Assembly (NCBI RefSeq): GCF_003864335.1
Contig: NZ_BEXA01000003.1
Coordinates: 310,001-374,000 of the forward strand
Origin: Lentilactobacillus kosonis
Lineage (GTDB): Bacteria; Bacillota; Bacilli; Lactobacillales; Lactobacillaceae
DNA length: 64,000 nucleotides
Direction: 5' to 3'
Part shown: positions 1 through 10,312 of the stretch, piece by piece
Layout of the letters: each line of letters opens with the position of its first letter
Numbering within the stretch: position 1 is the stretch's first letter
The notes under the pieces: generated by a model
What the model saw: only the letters and a program-made list of their open reading frames with translations
Databases searched by the model: none
Told to the model about the DNA's origin: nothing
Program-made: the position numbers and the translations under genes

Positions 1-408
1 CAAGGATTAACTAATTTGCGCTGTAAAACTAAAACTTATTTTTCTGTAGCCAATAGTGATCAACTGATCAACCGTCAATTAATCAGTCGTTTTCGCGGTG
101 CCATTGAACGAAAATTAAAAACTTCATATATCTACCAATTTACTAATAACAATTTCAATTTAATGATGCGCAGTCGATCATGTCAATCCATTGAAAACTT
201 TTGGCATAACCAAATTCAAAAAATGCATAATGAAAACATCGTTAAATTAACTGTTCTTCATGCTGGTGAAACTCAGTGGGCTAATCTTATACAGGAAGTG
301 TTAGCTAATGAGTTTCCATTTATTACAATTGAATCCAGAATTACCAAACCTGAGATGGCCAGTTATATGGGATTAGAATCAACTGGCATAACCTACTTAC
401 TTGGATAA
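1..408 (+). CDS. DegV-like protein, C-terminal fragment
   Basis: The frame is open from the window edge to a TAA at 406-408, so the 5' part of the gene lies outside. The tail has a short hydrophobic strand followed by HAGE, then a spacing and a small-residue-rich end (GLESTGITYLLG) that resemble the lipid-binding C-lobe of DegV family proteins (usual ending THTGPGALG). DegV proteins bind fatty acids for the fatty-acid kinase system. The match is by pattern only and no catalytic residues can be checked. It ends just before a shared terminator. Other uncharacterised families remain possible. Confidence 0.45.
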   Translation, partial: QGLTNLRCKTKTYFSVANSDQLINRQLISRFRGAIERKLKTSYIYQFTNNNFNLMMRSRSCQSIENFWHNQIQKMHNENIVKLTVLHAGETQWANLIQEVLANEFPFITIESRITKPEMASYMGLESTGITYLLG

Positions 409-410
409 TA

Positions 411-452
411 AAAAGACTCCCACATCGAGTGCATCGATGTGGGAGTCTTTTT
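411..452. terminator. bidirectional intrinsic terminator
   Basis: A perfect GC-rich hairpin (gactcccacatcg / cgatgtgggagtc) is flanked by A4 on the left and T5 on the right. It sits between the converging DegV-like gene and the MMPL gene and can serve both strands. Confidence 0.9.
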
Positions 453-461
453 AGAAGTTGC

Positions 462-3190
462 TTATTCTTCGGAACTCTTCTTTGCATGCTTTTTCTTAAA
501 GCTAAACAAATTACCAAAGTAATTATCATACGTTAACTTGTTTAGTCCTGGCAAAGTAACTGGAATTGCAATTCCAATAATCACGATCCCAAAAACTAAG
601 CCAACTGCGAGTTGAATCATTGTTAATACTCCCGTTACCGCTAGCGAAGCACTACCTATGATTCCAACCAACATTGCCAGCATAATTGTTGTCCCAATTT
701 TGCCAACGCCAGTAACCATTTGATCACTGGTAGCTGGTTGCTTTGCCTGACGATTAATGATGAATACCGCTAAGGCATAGTTCATCACTAAAGCAAACAA
801 GAGAATAAATAAAATAACTGGTGTAACTGAAGTTAATTGGTTCTGATCCAAAAAGCTATGACTAAACCACTTAGTAAAGCCAAGTGACATGAAGTACGTG
901 ATCAAGCCAATAATCCCAATGTAGGTTGCCTGCAAAATTGAGCCCGAGACAAGCATTGATAATCCGATCAATACCGCTGCAAAGATGATTGCCATCTTCA
1001 CAAAATTGTCCTTTGAAATGGTCTTAGCATTTTGTAATGTTGCTGGCACGCCACCAACAACTACCTTGGCGTCCTTCAAAGTTGTACCGGCAAAATTATT
1101 CTCCATTTGAGAACTAATTTGAGCAACATAATTAAGAGCAGATTTACCATTTAGATCATTCTTCAAGATCACCGTAATTTTCGCGGTCTTCTTATCATCT
1201 GATAGATACTGCTTAATTGATTGACGGAACGTGCTACTCTTCAAACATCCTCTGGAATGTAGAACGTTTGACCTGCAGGCGACTTTGCCATTTCATTAAG
1301 GAAATCTCGTGATTGTTTAACTTCCTTAGTTGAACTTCTAACTTGGGTCCCATATCCTTGAATCTTAGCCTGAATTGCAGCCAGTTCCATTCGGAATTGA
1401 GAAACTGTTTGACTTGCACTATCGGTTTGGCTAGTAATACGATTCAATGCATTGTTGACCCTATCTTGTTGGGTTTGATCAGCCATAGCTCGTTTCAAAG
1501 CCTCGCGAACAACAGAACGTTGGAATCGGTTCATCCGTTTATGATCAGTTTGTTGCAACTCACTTTGGACTTGAGCAACAATTTCTGAAGGTGTTTCTGT
1601 TACATTGTTCATTTCGTTATATTCTTGAATTTTGCTAACTCGATCTGCAATTGATGTCACTGATCGATCAGTTCTAGTCAACGGTCGACTATTTATCTTA
1701 GTAGACTTCAGCCCCTTAGCAACTCGATTCAATGAACTCATGTTACTATCTAAACTACCAGTCACGATCTGTAATTGCTCTTGCATATAAAGCTGTTGTA
1801 ATGGCTCACCTTCTGGTTGCGTAACTGAATTAATTGCACTAACTAACTTATTAGCAGTTAATTGATTGGTTACCCGATCAATTTCTCGTAAATCGGCATC
1901 ATTGTCTAATGTATGATTAGCTTTAATATAAACAGTTACTGGTTCTGCAACGCCTTCAGGAAAGTGAGTCTTAATCACTTTGTACCCAGCCTTAGCTGAT
2001 GATGATTGCGTAGATATTTCTCTAGTTGGATCAAAAGAAACTGGTCCCTTGCTGTTAACAATGAACGGAATGGCCACCAAAATTGCCAATACCAATGCAA
2101 TCAGTGGATATTTAGCAGATTTAGTAGCTAAAAAGTGCCAGCCCTTATTGTAATTATGAGCGGTTAATTTAGCTGCCGGTAGGAATACTCTTTTTCCAAG
2201 AACAAAACTAAAGAATGGCAAAAAGGTCAAGGTAGCTGCTAATAAAATTATGATGCTAATTCCAATACCAGAAAAAGATTGAACTAGTGAATAATTAATA
2301 AATCCTAATGAACCAAAAGCGATTGCTAGGACAATTGACGAAGTACTAACCAGTTGGGTAAATCGCTTTCTAATTGCTAAGGTTGCTTCGATGTCACCTT
2401 TATCAGCTGCGAACTGATTCTTTAAGCCACTAAAGTAAAGCAATGCATATCCAGTTCCCAACGTTGCTAGAACTAGTAACATCCCCGCTTGGGTATCTCT
2501 TGAAATTGGTAGACCATATGAAGTGTTAAGACTGCCAATTGCCCATAGTGAAATTACATAAGCAACTGAAGTAGTTAGAACTGAAATCAATGGAATAATC
2601 ACTGATCTAAATACTACTAGCAGTAATAATAAAACAAAGATAGCAATAATAATTGTCGCTTTAATTATTCCATCAAAAGCAGCTCGATTCGTGTCTCGCT
2701 TAATTGTACTAAAACTAGTAACGTAAGTTTTTAAAGATGCTGTCTTAACTGCACTCCTAATTTGAGCATTTGTCGATTGTACAGGAAGGTTCTTATCAAC
2801 ATTTAAAACTACCAACTGAGTTGTCTGGTCCTTAGCAATCAATTGCTTTTGCGCTGACACACTATCAATTGGCGTAATGATTGATTTGATTCCCAACTGC
2901 TTTTGCGACCGTTTTAACTTGTTAATCGTGTTACTCATGTTAATGTTTTGCTGAGAATTCATTTTAGTCTTTGAGTTAAACACCACCACTAACCGGCGAG
3001 TGTCTTGACCCGACTTATGAAATTCACTGCCAATCTTACTGGCTACCTTGCTGGACATCGAGCTCGGTATCCGAGTATCACCATTTTGATTTACTAGGTG
3101 ATTAAATCTTGGCATAAAGCTAAAGCTCACGATAATCATGATTATCCAAGCAATAACTACCCCAATATATCTCTTGAAGTACTTATTCAT
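462..3190 (-). CDS. MMPL/RND-family membrane exporter (one frameshift)
   Basis: This encodes a large membrane protein of about 909 residues. It has an N-terminal membrane helix, an extracytoplasmic domain, clusters of membrane helices (around residues 185-375), a second Gln/Ser-rich extracytoplasmic region with coiled-coil character, and a further C-terminal helix cluster. This is the duplicated layout of MMPL/YdfJ-type proton-driven exporters of lipids or drugs. As read, the frame breaks after IPEDV at the T/A3 run 1243-1245, and one extra base restores continuity (DVLKSST). The ATG at 3190 is chosen because AAGGAG lies 7 bases upstream; in-frame starts further upstream have no ribosome site. 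The substrate is unknown. A GalR-type regulator gene lies upstream. Confidence 0.85.
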
Positions 3191-3485
3191 ATTTTTTCTC
3201 CTTAATAGTTGATTCAAAAAATGTCATAAAAGTAATAAATGCCAATCATTAAATGAAAACGATTGGCATAATTTTATAAAACGTATTTGAGTTAATGCTA
3301 TTGAACCTATTCTTATTGATAGGTTAATTAGATAAACCATTAATAAACGTAAATTACAATCAGAAATTATGCAAAAATGCCTAAAATTATGATTATAAAA
3401 CAACTTACTCCACCTCAAATTATAATTGAGATTAACAATAAGTCAATTGGTTATTAAGTTATGGTATGTCTAGATTCAAGATAGT
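3191..3485. other. intergenic region between lacI-type gene and MMPL gene
   Basis: This AT-rich 295 bp stretch holds an imperfect hairpin at 3239-3269 (atgccaatc / gattggcat). It may be a weak terminator for the regulator gene or a regulatory structure ahead of the MMPL gene, because its T-tract on the minus strand is poor. No convincing gene is present. Confidence 0.5.
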
Positions 3486-4475
3486 TTAGTGACTGCTTTC
3501 TCGAATTACCAACTTATTGGCAACAATCATCTTTTCAGTAGTTCGCTTTCCTGTCTCAATTGCATCTTTAATCATGTTGATTGCAAGTTCACCCATTCGA
3601 GTAGTCTCCACCTTAACCGAACTAAGCGCAGGAATGACGTATTTTGCAATCGACGTATCATTAAAACTAATTAGACTTACATCATCAGGAATTCGTTTAC
3701 CCAACTGGGTCAATGCTTTTTCAGCCCCCACAGCCATGGCATCATTGGACACATATAAGGCACTTGGAAATTCTGGCCCCATCGTTTCAACCTGCTTTAA
3801 CACTTCGTGATAAGCGCCCTCAACCGTATAATCAGCTGTAAAAATATTTTGTTCATTAAGTAAATTCTTAGCAGCCAAGTATTTCCTAAATGGAGCTACT
3901 CGCGGATCAGTCACAGTCAGCCTTCTATCACTGGTAACCTCAGTTCCCGATAACATACCGATATTATTAATTCCTGCGTTAAGAAACTGATCAATTACCT
4001 CATTAGTTGAGTTTTCAAAATCAGTTACGACACAATCATATCCCTTGGCTAAAGTATCAAAGTCAACAAATACGATATTAGTTGATTTTTTGGCCATTTT
4101 TTTAATTTGTTCATCGCTATATTTACCGATTGCTATAATCGCTCGAACATCACCAATCTCGTTTAGCGAACCGTTTGCAAAATACTGTTGGATTTTATAA
4201 CCATTCTTGCTGGCAGCTTTTTCAGCACCCATCCGAATTGATAAGTAGTACAGATCATCTAGTTCTTTAGCTTCTGTATACCATTGAACAATTGCAATCG
4301 TGTTTTGGGTTGCGGATTTACGTCGATTTTTAGTATAGGACATTGATTCGGCAACTTGAAAAATTTTTTTTCTAGTAGTGTCACTAACTGATAGTGATTT
4401 ATCGTAATTTAATACTCGAGATACCGTCGTTATTGATACCCCTGCCTTTTCAGCAATATCTTTGATTGTCGCCAT
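3486..4475 (-). CDS. LacI/GalR-family transcriptional regulator
   Basis: The 329-residue protein has the classic LacI N-terminus: a helix-turn-helix with VSITTVSRVLN, then the hinge, then a periplasmic-binding-protein-like effector domain (SNDAMAVGAEKAL, SLISFNDTSIAKY). The segment YTKNRRK after the HTH and WYTEAKELDDLYYLSIRMG resemble lactobacillar GalR/EbgR regulators, so a sugar inducer (galactoside type) is plausible but not shown. I start at the ATG at 4475 (MATIKDIAEKAG), where the family normally begins; an upstream in-frame ATG has no ribosome site. It is divergent from pgm, whose promoter lies about 110-140 bp away, so it may act there or on the MMPL gene. Confidence 0.88.
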   Translation of the reverse strand: MATIKDIAEKAGVSITTVSRVLNYDKSLSVSDTTRKKIFQVAESMSYTKNRRKSATQNTIAIVQWYTEAKELDDLYYLSIRMGAEKAASKNGYKIQQYFANGSLNEIGDVRAIIAIGKYSDEQIKKMAKKSTNIVFVDFDTLAKGYDCVVTDFENSTNEVIDQFLNAGINNIGMLSGTEVTSDRRLTVTDPRVAPFRKYLAAKNLLNEQNIFTADYTVEGAYHEVLKQVETMGPEFPSALYVSNDAMAVGAEKALTQLGKRIPDDVSLISFNDTSIAKYVIPALSSVKVETTRMGELAINMIKDAIETGKRTTEKMIVANKLVIRESSH

Positions 4476-4585
4476 AATGTTTTCAAACCCTTCGCACATT
4501 TATTTTACTAAAATAAATATATTTTGTTTACTCGATTAAGTCAAGTTCCCTCGGTAACTATAAGGAACTAAGTCTAGTAAAATCA

Positions 4586-4614
4586 TTGACGAAAGATAGG
4601 TAAATTTCTATAAT
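4586..4614 (+). promoter_or_regulatory. sigma-A promoter of pgm
   Basis: TTGACG (4586-4591) and TATAAT (4609-4614) are separated by 17 bp, a near-consensus promoter about 30 bp upstream of the pgm start. Confidence 0.85.
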
Positions 4615-4644
4615 TAAGCTAATAATAACTAGGAGGCCGTACTA

Positions 4645-6385
4645 GTGAATGATTATGATGTTCAATACAAAAATGGACTGAACAACCTAACTTACCAGAA
4701 AATTTACTAAATGATTTAACAACTTTAGAAGATGATTCAGCCAAACGTGAAGATGCCTTTGCCACTCCCCTATCATTTGGAACCGCCGGAATGCGTGGAC
4801 TTCTTGGCGCCGGAATCAATCGGATGAACATTTATACTGTTCGACAAGCAACGGAAGGGCTTGCTTCATTCATGGATACCTTAGATGAGCAAACTCGTAA
4901 CCGGGGAGTCGCTATCAGTTTCGATTCTCGTTACCACTCAGCAGAATTTGCTCATGAAGCTGCCCGAGTATTGGGTGCTCATAAGATCAAGTCTTACGTC
5001 TTCGATGATATTCGACCAACACCTGAACTATCATTGCCGTTCGTCATCTCAATACCTATGCCGGGATTATGATTACTGCTAGTCACAATCCCAAACAGTA
5101 CAACGGCTTTAAAATTTATGGTGAAGATGGTGGTCAAATGCCTCCTAAGGAATCAGACTTAATCACTTCATATATCCGCAAAGCTGACGATTTATTTGAT
5201 ATTAAAGCTATTCCAGAACAACAGCTTCGTGAACAACAGATTATGAATTTGATTGGCGAAGATGTTGATGCTGCTTATTTAGAGCAAGTTAGAACTGTTA
5301 ACATTGACACTGACCTAGTTAAGACAACTGGGAAATCCATGAAGTTTGTTTACACTCCACTTCACGGAACTGGTAAAGTCATTGCTCGCCGCGCACTAGA
5401 AATGGCCGGCTTCAGCAACTATTCGGTAGTGCCAGAGCAAACAATCGCTGATCCAGAATTTTCAACTGTTCCTTTTCCAAATCCGGAATTCCCACAAGCA
5501 TTTGATTTAGCTAAAGCGTTGGGTAAAAAAGTTGATGCTGATGTATTAATCGCAACTGATCCCGATGCTGACCGTTTAGGAGCTGCTGTTCGCTTACCCA
5601 ATGGTGATTATCAATTACTAACAGGAAATCAAATTGCCAGTGTCTTACTTAATTACATCTTAACTGCTAAGCAAAATGCTAACGAACTACCTGCCAATGG
5701 CCGCGTCGTTAAATCCATCGTTTCGACCGAATTAGCTACTAAAATAGCCAGCTCCTTTGGAATTGAGACTAAAAATGTCCTCACTGGTTTTAAGTTTATT
5801 GCTGAAGAAATTCATAACTACGAAACCAACCATGGCCATACTTTCTTGTTTGGTTTTGAAGAAAGTTTTGGCTACTTAATTAGACCATTTGTCCGTGACA
5901 AGGATGCCATTCAAACCGTCTTACTGCTGGCTGAAGTCGCTGCTTACTATAAGAATCAAGGTAAGACCCTCTATGATGGGGTACAAGAAATGTATGCTAA
6001 ATATGGTTACTTCACTGAGAAAACAGTTGCTAAAGAGTTTGACGGCCTTGATGGTAAACAAAAAATGGCTAACATTATGAATACTCTTAGAACCAACCCA
6101 ATCACTGAACTTGCTGGTCATAAAGTAGTCCGCCATGCTGACTACTCAACGGCCACGCAAACCGAAGCTGATGGTTCAACGACTACAATTGATTTACCAA
6201 AATCAAACGTGCTTAAATACTGGTTTGATGACGAAACCTGGTTAGCTGTTCGCCCATCTGGAACTGAGCCAAAAATTAAATTTTATCTCGGACTAGTTGA
6301 CGAAAGCGAACAAGCTGTTCAAGCTAAACTTAATCAATTTGAAAAACAACTAGATATCGAAATTAACAATTTGATCAATGATTAA
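4645..6385 (+). CDS. pgm: phosphoglucomutase/phosphomannomutase (two frameshifts)
   Basis: This alpha-D-phosphohexomutase interconverts glucose-1-phosphate and glucose-6-phosphate in the cytoplasm, linking galactose and cell-wall sugars to central metabolism. All four family motifs are visible: the phosphoserine loop TASHNPKQYNG, the metal loop DPDADRLG, the sugar loop FGFEESFGYL and the phosphate loop RPSGTEPKIKFY. The length, about 580 residues, is usual. Two single-base losses break the frame as read: in the A run 4669-4673, and at TT 5034-5035 (restoring RPTPELSFAVRHLN). The start is GTG at 4645, 8 bases after AGGAGG. Confidence 0.95.
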
Positions 6386-6390
6386 ATTTA

Positions 6391-6425
6391 ACGCCCGCAA
6401 TTCTAAAATAGAATTGCGGGCGTTC
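6391..6425 (+). terminator. intrinsic terminator after pgm
   Basis: The hairpin acgcccgcaattc / gaattgcgggcgt is followed, after a few bases, by a T-rich tail. It lies 5 bp after the pgm stop. Confidence 0.85.
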
Positions 6426-6440
6426 GTTTCAGTTTTTATG

Positions 6441-6464
6441 AACTTATTCTACTTAGAATAAGTT
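6441..6464. promoter_or_regulatory. palindromic operator-like site upstream of MFS exporter
   Basis: There is a perfect 10-bp inverted repeat, aacttattct / agaataagtt, with a 4-bp centre. It lies 57 bp upstream of the exporter start, in the promoter region. Drug-exporter genes are commonly governed by TetR- or MarR-type repressors binding such dyads, but no such regulator gene is adjacent. Confidence 0.6.
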
Positions 6465-6520
6465 AACAAAATAGCGTAAACTAGCGTTATAAAGCCAACT
6501 AATATTAAGGAGTTGTTTAT

Positions 6521-7929
6521 TTGAATCAAGTAATTGAAAGAAAAACATATTTAGCAATTTTTGCTGCAGCACTATTGTCATTTACCGGAATTTTAACTGA
6601 AACATCAATGAATGTAACTTTTCCGGAACTAACCAAACAGTTCTCAGTTTCTCTAAATGTCCTACAATGGATCACTACCGGCTATTTATTAATGGTTACG
6701 CTAGTCATGGCCACAACTGCATTTCTATTAAAAAAGTACCCGGCAAAAAATCTTTTGATTTTTGCTGCTAGCACTTTTATTATCGGTGATATTTTATGTG
6801 CTATTGCCACTAATTTTCCGACCTTATTAATTGGCCGTATCATTCAAGCAGTTGCTACTGGATTATCAACCCCCATCATGTATCAAATTATTTTCGCCAA
6901 GATTCCTAAGAATAAAATTGGGACTATGACAGGAATTGCCGGAATGGTAATTTCATTTGCTCCCGCCCTAGGGCCAACCTATGGTGGCATAGTTGCAACC
7001 ACACTTTCATGGCGCATGATTTTTGGCTAATTTTACCAATTGTCGTTGTCAGTTTAATTCTTGGTTACTTTTATATTGATCTAGAAAACTCTGGAACCAG
7101 CAAATCATTTGATATTACCAGTTTAATATTTCTAACCATTGCATTTACTAGTATCATAATTGGCGTCAGCGAAAGCGGATCAGTTGGACTGTTTAGCATC
7201 AATTCACTGATTCCAATCCTCATTGGAGTTATTGCCATTATTATCACCCTATTTACCAACCGACATGGGAATTCTCAGTTATTTGATTTCTCAATTTACA
7301 AATCACTAAACATTACCTTATCAACCATTACTTACTTCGTTCTACAATTTATTAATATCGGAATATCTTTTCTCATTCCAGTATATTGTCAGTACGTTCT
7401 CCATACTAATTCGCTAATTTCCGGGTTGATTTTATTGCCAGGAGCTTTAGTTGGGGCATTTACATCCCCCTTTGCAGGTAAGTTGGCGGATTCGCGTGGA
7501 TACGCAATGCCCATCATTATCGGTACTTCTGCTGTCACAATCGGTAGTTTTCTATACTTAATTACACAAAACTTACTTAATATCGCATTAGTAACTGCTT
7601 TGTATGTATTTTTACGCTTTGGTTTTAATATGGCATTCGCTAATTCTATTGGTAATGCCACTACTTTAGTAAAACCAGAAAACAGCCCTGACGTTAATTC
7701 TATTTTTAATATGCTTCAACAATTTGCGGGATCCTTAGGCGTTGGTATTCTAGCCGCTACTCTATCCAATGCACAGCTTAACGGTGCAGGTAGCTTTATT
7801 TCTCGAACCGTCGCTGGTGGTCGAATCGCTTTTGTAACTCTAGTTACTTTAGGTATTATTGCTACAATTTCGGCCATTATTAATTTTTCCACTCGGGCTC
7901 AAAAAATATTAAGGACTAATTCAATTTAA
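6521..7929 (+). CDS. MFS multidrug exporter, DHA2/EmrB-QacA type (one frameshift)
   Basis: This membrane protein of about 469 residues has many hydrophobic helices, consistent with the 14-helix DHA2 family of proton antiporters that expel drugs or biocides. LQWITTGYLLMVTLVMATTAF near the first helices and GRIIQAVATGLSTPIMY are the expected MFS signatures. The frame breaks at the T run 7020-7024, where one added T restores SWRMIFWLILP. The start is TTG at 6521, with TAAGGAG 8 bases upstream. The substrate is unknown. It stands alone, with a palindromic site in its promoter region. Confidence 0.9.
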
Positions 7930-8010
7930 ATTCGTCAGTTCTGAAATACAGTTATCCAAAAAATATCGTGCTAAAATACTATTAAGAACTATTTGTCTGG
8001 AGGAATTCAT

Positions 8011-9350
8011 ATGGGAAATAAACAAGTCGATGTAATTATCATCGGTGCTGGACCAGGTGGCTTAGCTGCCGCTTATCAGCTTGCCTCTACTAAGTCAGTT
8101 TTAGTAATTGAAAATGATTTATGGGGTGGAACCTGTCCCAACCGCGGATGTGATCCCAAAAAAATGTTGTACAGTGTTGTTCATACGAAACAACAGACAA
8201 CCGATTTGGCTGCCGTTGGCTTGACTAGTGATTCCAAAATTGACTGGGAATCACTGATTGCCTTCAAGACTCGTTATACTGAAAAGGTTCCTTCAGGAAC
8301 CCTTGCAGGACTTAAATCTACTAACATTCTCACTGAGCACGGTCAGGCTAAGTTTATTGATCAAAATACTGTGGAAGTTAACGAAACTATCTATCAAGCG
8401 GATAAAATAATTTTAGCAACTGGCTTACATCCAGTTATCCCACAGATGCCCGGATGTGAATTCATTCATACTAGCACAGACTTTTTAAGTATGCCTCACC
8501 TGCCAAAAAAGATCGCCTTTTTAGGTGGCGGATTCGTTGGTATTGAATTAGCTAATATCGCTGCTGAATCAGGATCAGAAGTTCACCTAATTCAACATAA
8601 TGACCGAATTCTTAAAGCTTATCCGGCCGACTTAACTAAAAAGTTGATTACTTCAATGACTAACCATGGCGTTAATTTCCACTTTGATACTGAAATCAGT
8701 GGTATTCAAGAAAAGGCCGACGGTAACTATGAACTAATTGGTAACGATGACTTTAGTCTTGAAGTTGATGAAGTGTTCACATCAATGGGAAGACAACCTC
8801 AGTTAGACTCGTTGAATTTGGAAGTTACTGGCATTACCTTTGATAACCGAGGAATTCAGGTGAATGCGTTCATGGAAACCGCTAATCCCAATATTTATGC
8901 CATTGGTGATGTTGCCACTAAACCGGTTCCTAAGTTAACGCCTGTTGCATCATTTGAAGGTTCCTACGTTGCCAAACGAATTTTAAACTCAACTAATGAA
9001 CCAATCAATTACCCTGCCATCCCACAAGTTGTCTATTCATCATTACAGCTTGCAACAACTGGAGTCTCCCTCAGCGATGCCCAGGAGAATCCTGACATGT
9101 ATTTAGTGAAAACTGCTCAAACTGGTGAGTGGTATACCTTTAACCGCATTCAAGACCATGATGCAGTTGTGATCACTATTTTAGACAAAAAAACAGCACC
9201 ATCGTCGGCGCGACAGTACTGTCGAAGATAGCTGATGAGATCATCAATTACCTTACATTTGAAATCAATCAGCATGCTGATAAGCAAGTAGCTGCTAGTC
9301 AGATTTTAGCTTATCCAACCCCTGCTTCGGATCTAACATATTATCTTTGA
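8011..9350 (+). CDS. pyridine nucleotide-disulfide oxidoreductase, class I (one frameshift)
   Basis: This flavoprotein of about 446 residues belongs to the glutathione/mercuric reductase fold. The FAD-binding motif GAGPGGLAAA is at the N-terminus, the redox-active dithiol is WGGTCPNRGC (CxxxxC), the NAD(P)-binding motif is FLGGGFVGIELA, and the second FAD motif is YAIGDV. As read it stops early after the A7 run 9187-9193. One added A restores a C-terminal dimerisation domain ending at TGA 9348-9350. It probably reduces a low-molecular-weight disulfide; the exact substrate is unknown. The ATG at 8011 follows GGAGG. The end overlaps the converging Opu ATPase gene by 10 bp. Confidence 0.9.
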
Positions 9351-10310
9351 TATGCTTGAAAGTCGTTCATGCCTCTTAACAATTCAGTTTGATTAAGATA
9401 GGCAATTGATCCGTCTTCAGAATCAACTTCGACTTCACCAGCATCATTAATAATTTTTAAAACATCCCCCACTGTGGCGGTATCCTTAATTTTTGGGACT
9501 GCTGCAGTGATTTTTTGGTTTCCGTTAAGTAGCCTAAGAGCTTAAGCTTGCTTAAATACACACCATAAATATCATAAGCCAACGAATTAGCAAACATCTG
9601 AGCCACAAAATCATTAGCGGGTGCCGTTACCACCTCACTAGGTGTTCCAACCTGTTCTAAATTACCAGACTGCATTACCGCAATTCGATCGCCTAATTCT
9701 AAAGCCTCATCCATATCATGGGTCACAAAACAATAGTACTATTAGTATTTTCGTGGATTTGCTTAACTAAACTACGTAGCTGTCGTCTTGCGATTGGGTC
9801 CAAAGCACTAAAGGGTTCATCCATCAAAATAAGTTGCGGATTTGCTGCAAACGCTCTAAGAATTCCAATTCGCTGCTGTTCACCACCAGATAACTCTTTA
9901 GGGTATTTTGATAAATACTGCTTGGGATCCATATCAACTTCCTGCAATAATTCTTCAGCCAATGATAAAGCTGTCTTGCTGGATTGCCCCCGCATTTCTG
10001 GAATTAGTGTGATATTTTGCTGAACCGTCATATTAGGAAATAATGCACTTCCCTGCAATACATAACCAATAGACATTCTTAATTCTCTCAAATTGTAATC
10101 CATGCTGTTTTTACCACGGAGCTTGATTAGTCCAGATGATGGATCAATCAGTCGATTAATCATTCGAAGGGTCGTTGTTTTCCCACTCCCTGAGGCACCG
10201 ACTAGCACAAAGAACTCGCCCTCATTAACTTGAAAGGAAATATCATCAACACTCATTTGGTTATCGAATCGTTTACTAACATGATCAAACTCTAAAATTG
10301 GTTCTGCCAT
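9341..10310 (-). CDS. osmoprotectant ABC transporter ATPase, OpuCA/OpuBA-like (two frameshifts)
   Basis: This is the ATP-binding subunit of a glycine betaine/carnitine/choline importer, about 323 residues. It has Walker A (GASGSGKTT), signature LSGGEQQRIG, Walker B (LILMDEPFSALD) and the switch VTHDMDEAL, followed by a partial CBS-like C-terminal region typical of OpuCA. Single-base losses at 9727-9730 and at 9511-9516 break the frame; repairing both gives one continuous protein ending at 9341. The ATG is only 2 bp after the permease stop, so the two are cotranslated. The transporter probably acts in osmotic stress. Confidence 0.92.
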
Positions 10311-10312
10311 AA

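Noticed and set aside
3224-3418. A 64-codon open frame on the minus strand in the intergenic region
   Set aside because: It is AT-rich with no ribosome site, no recognisable domain, and it contains the hairpin region; it looks like chance.
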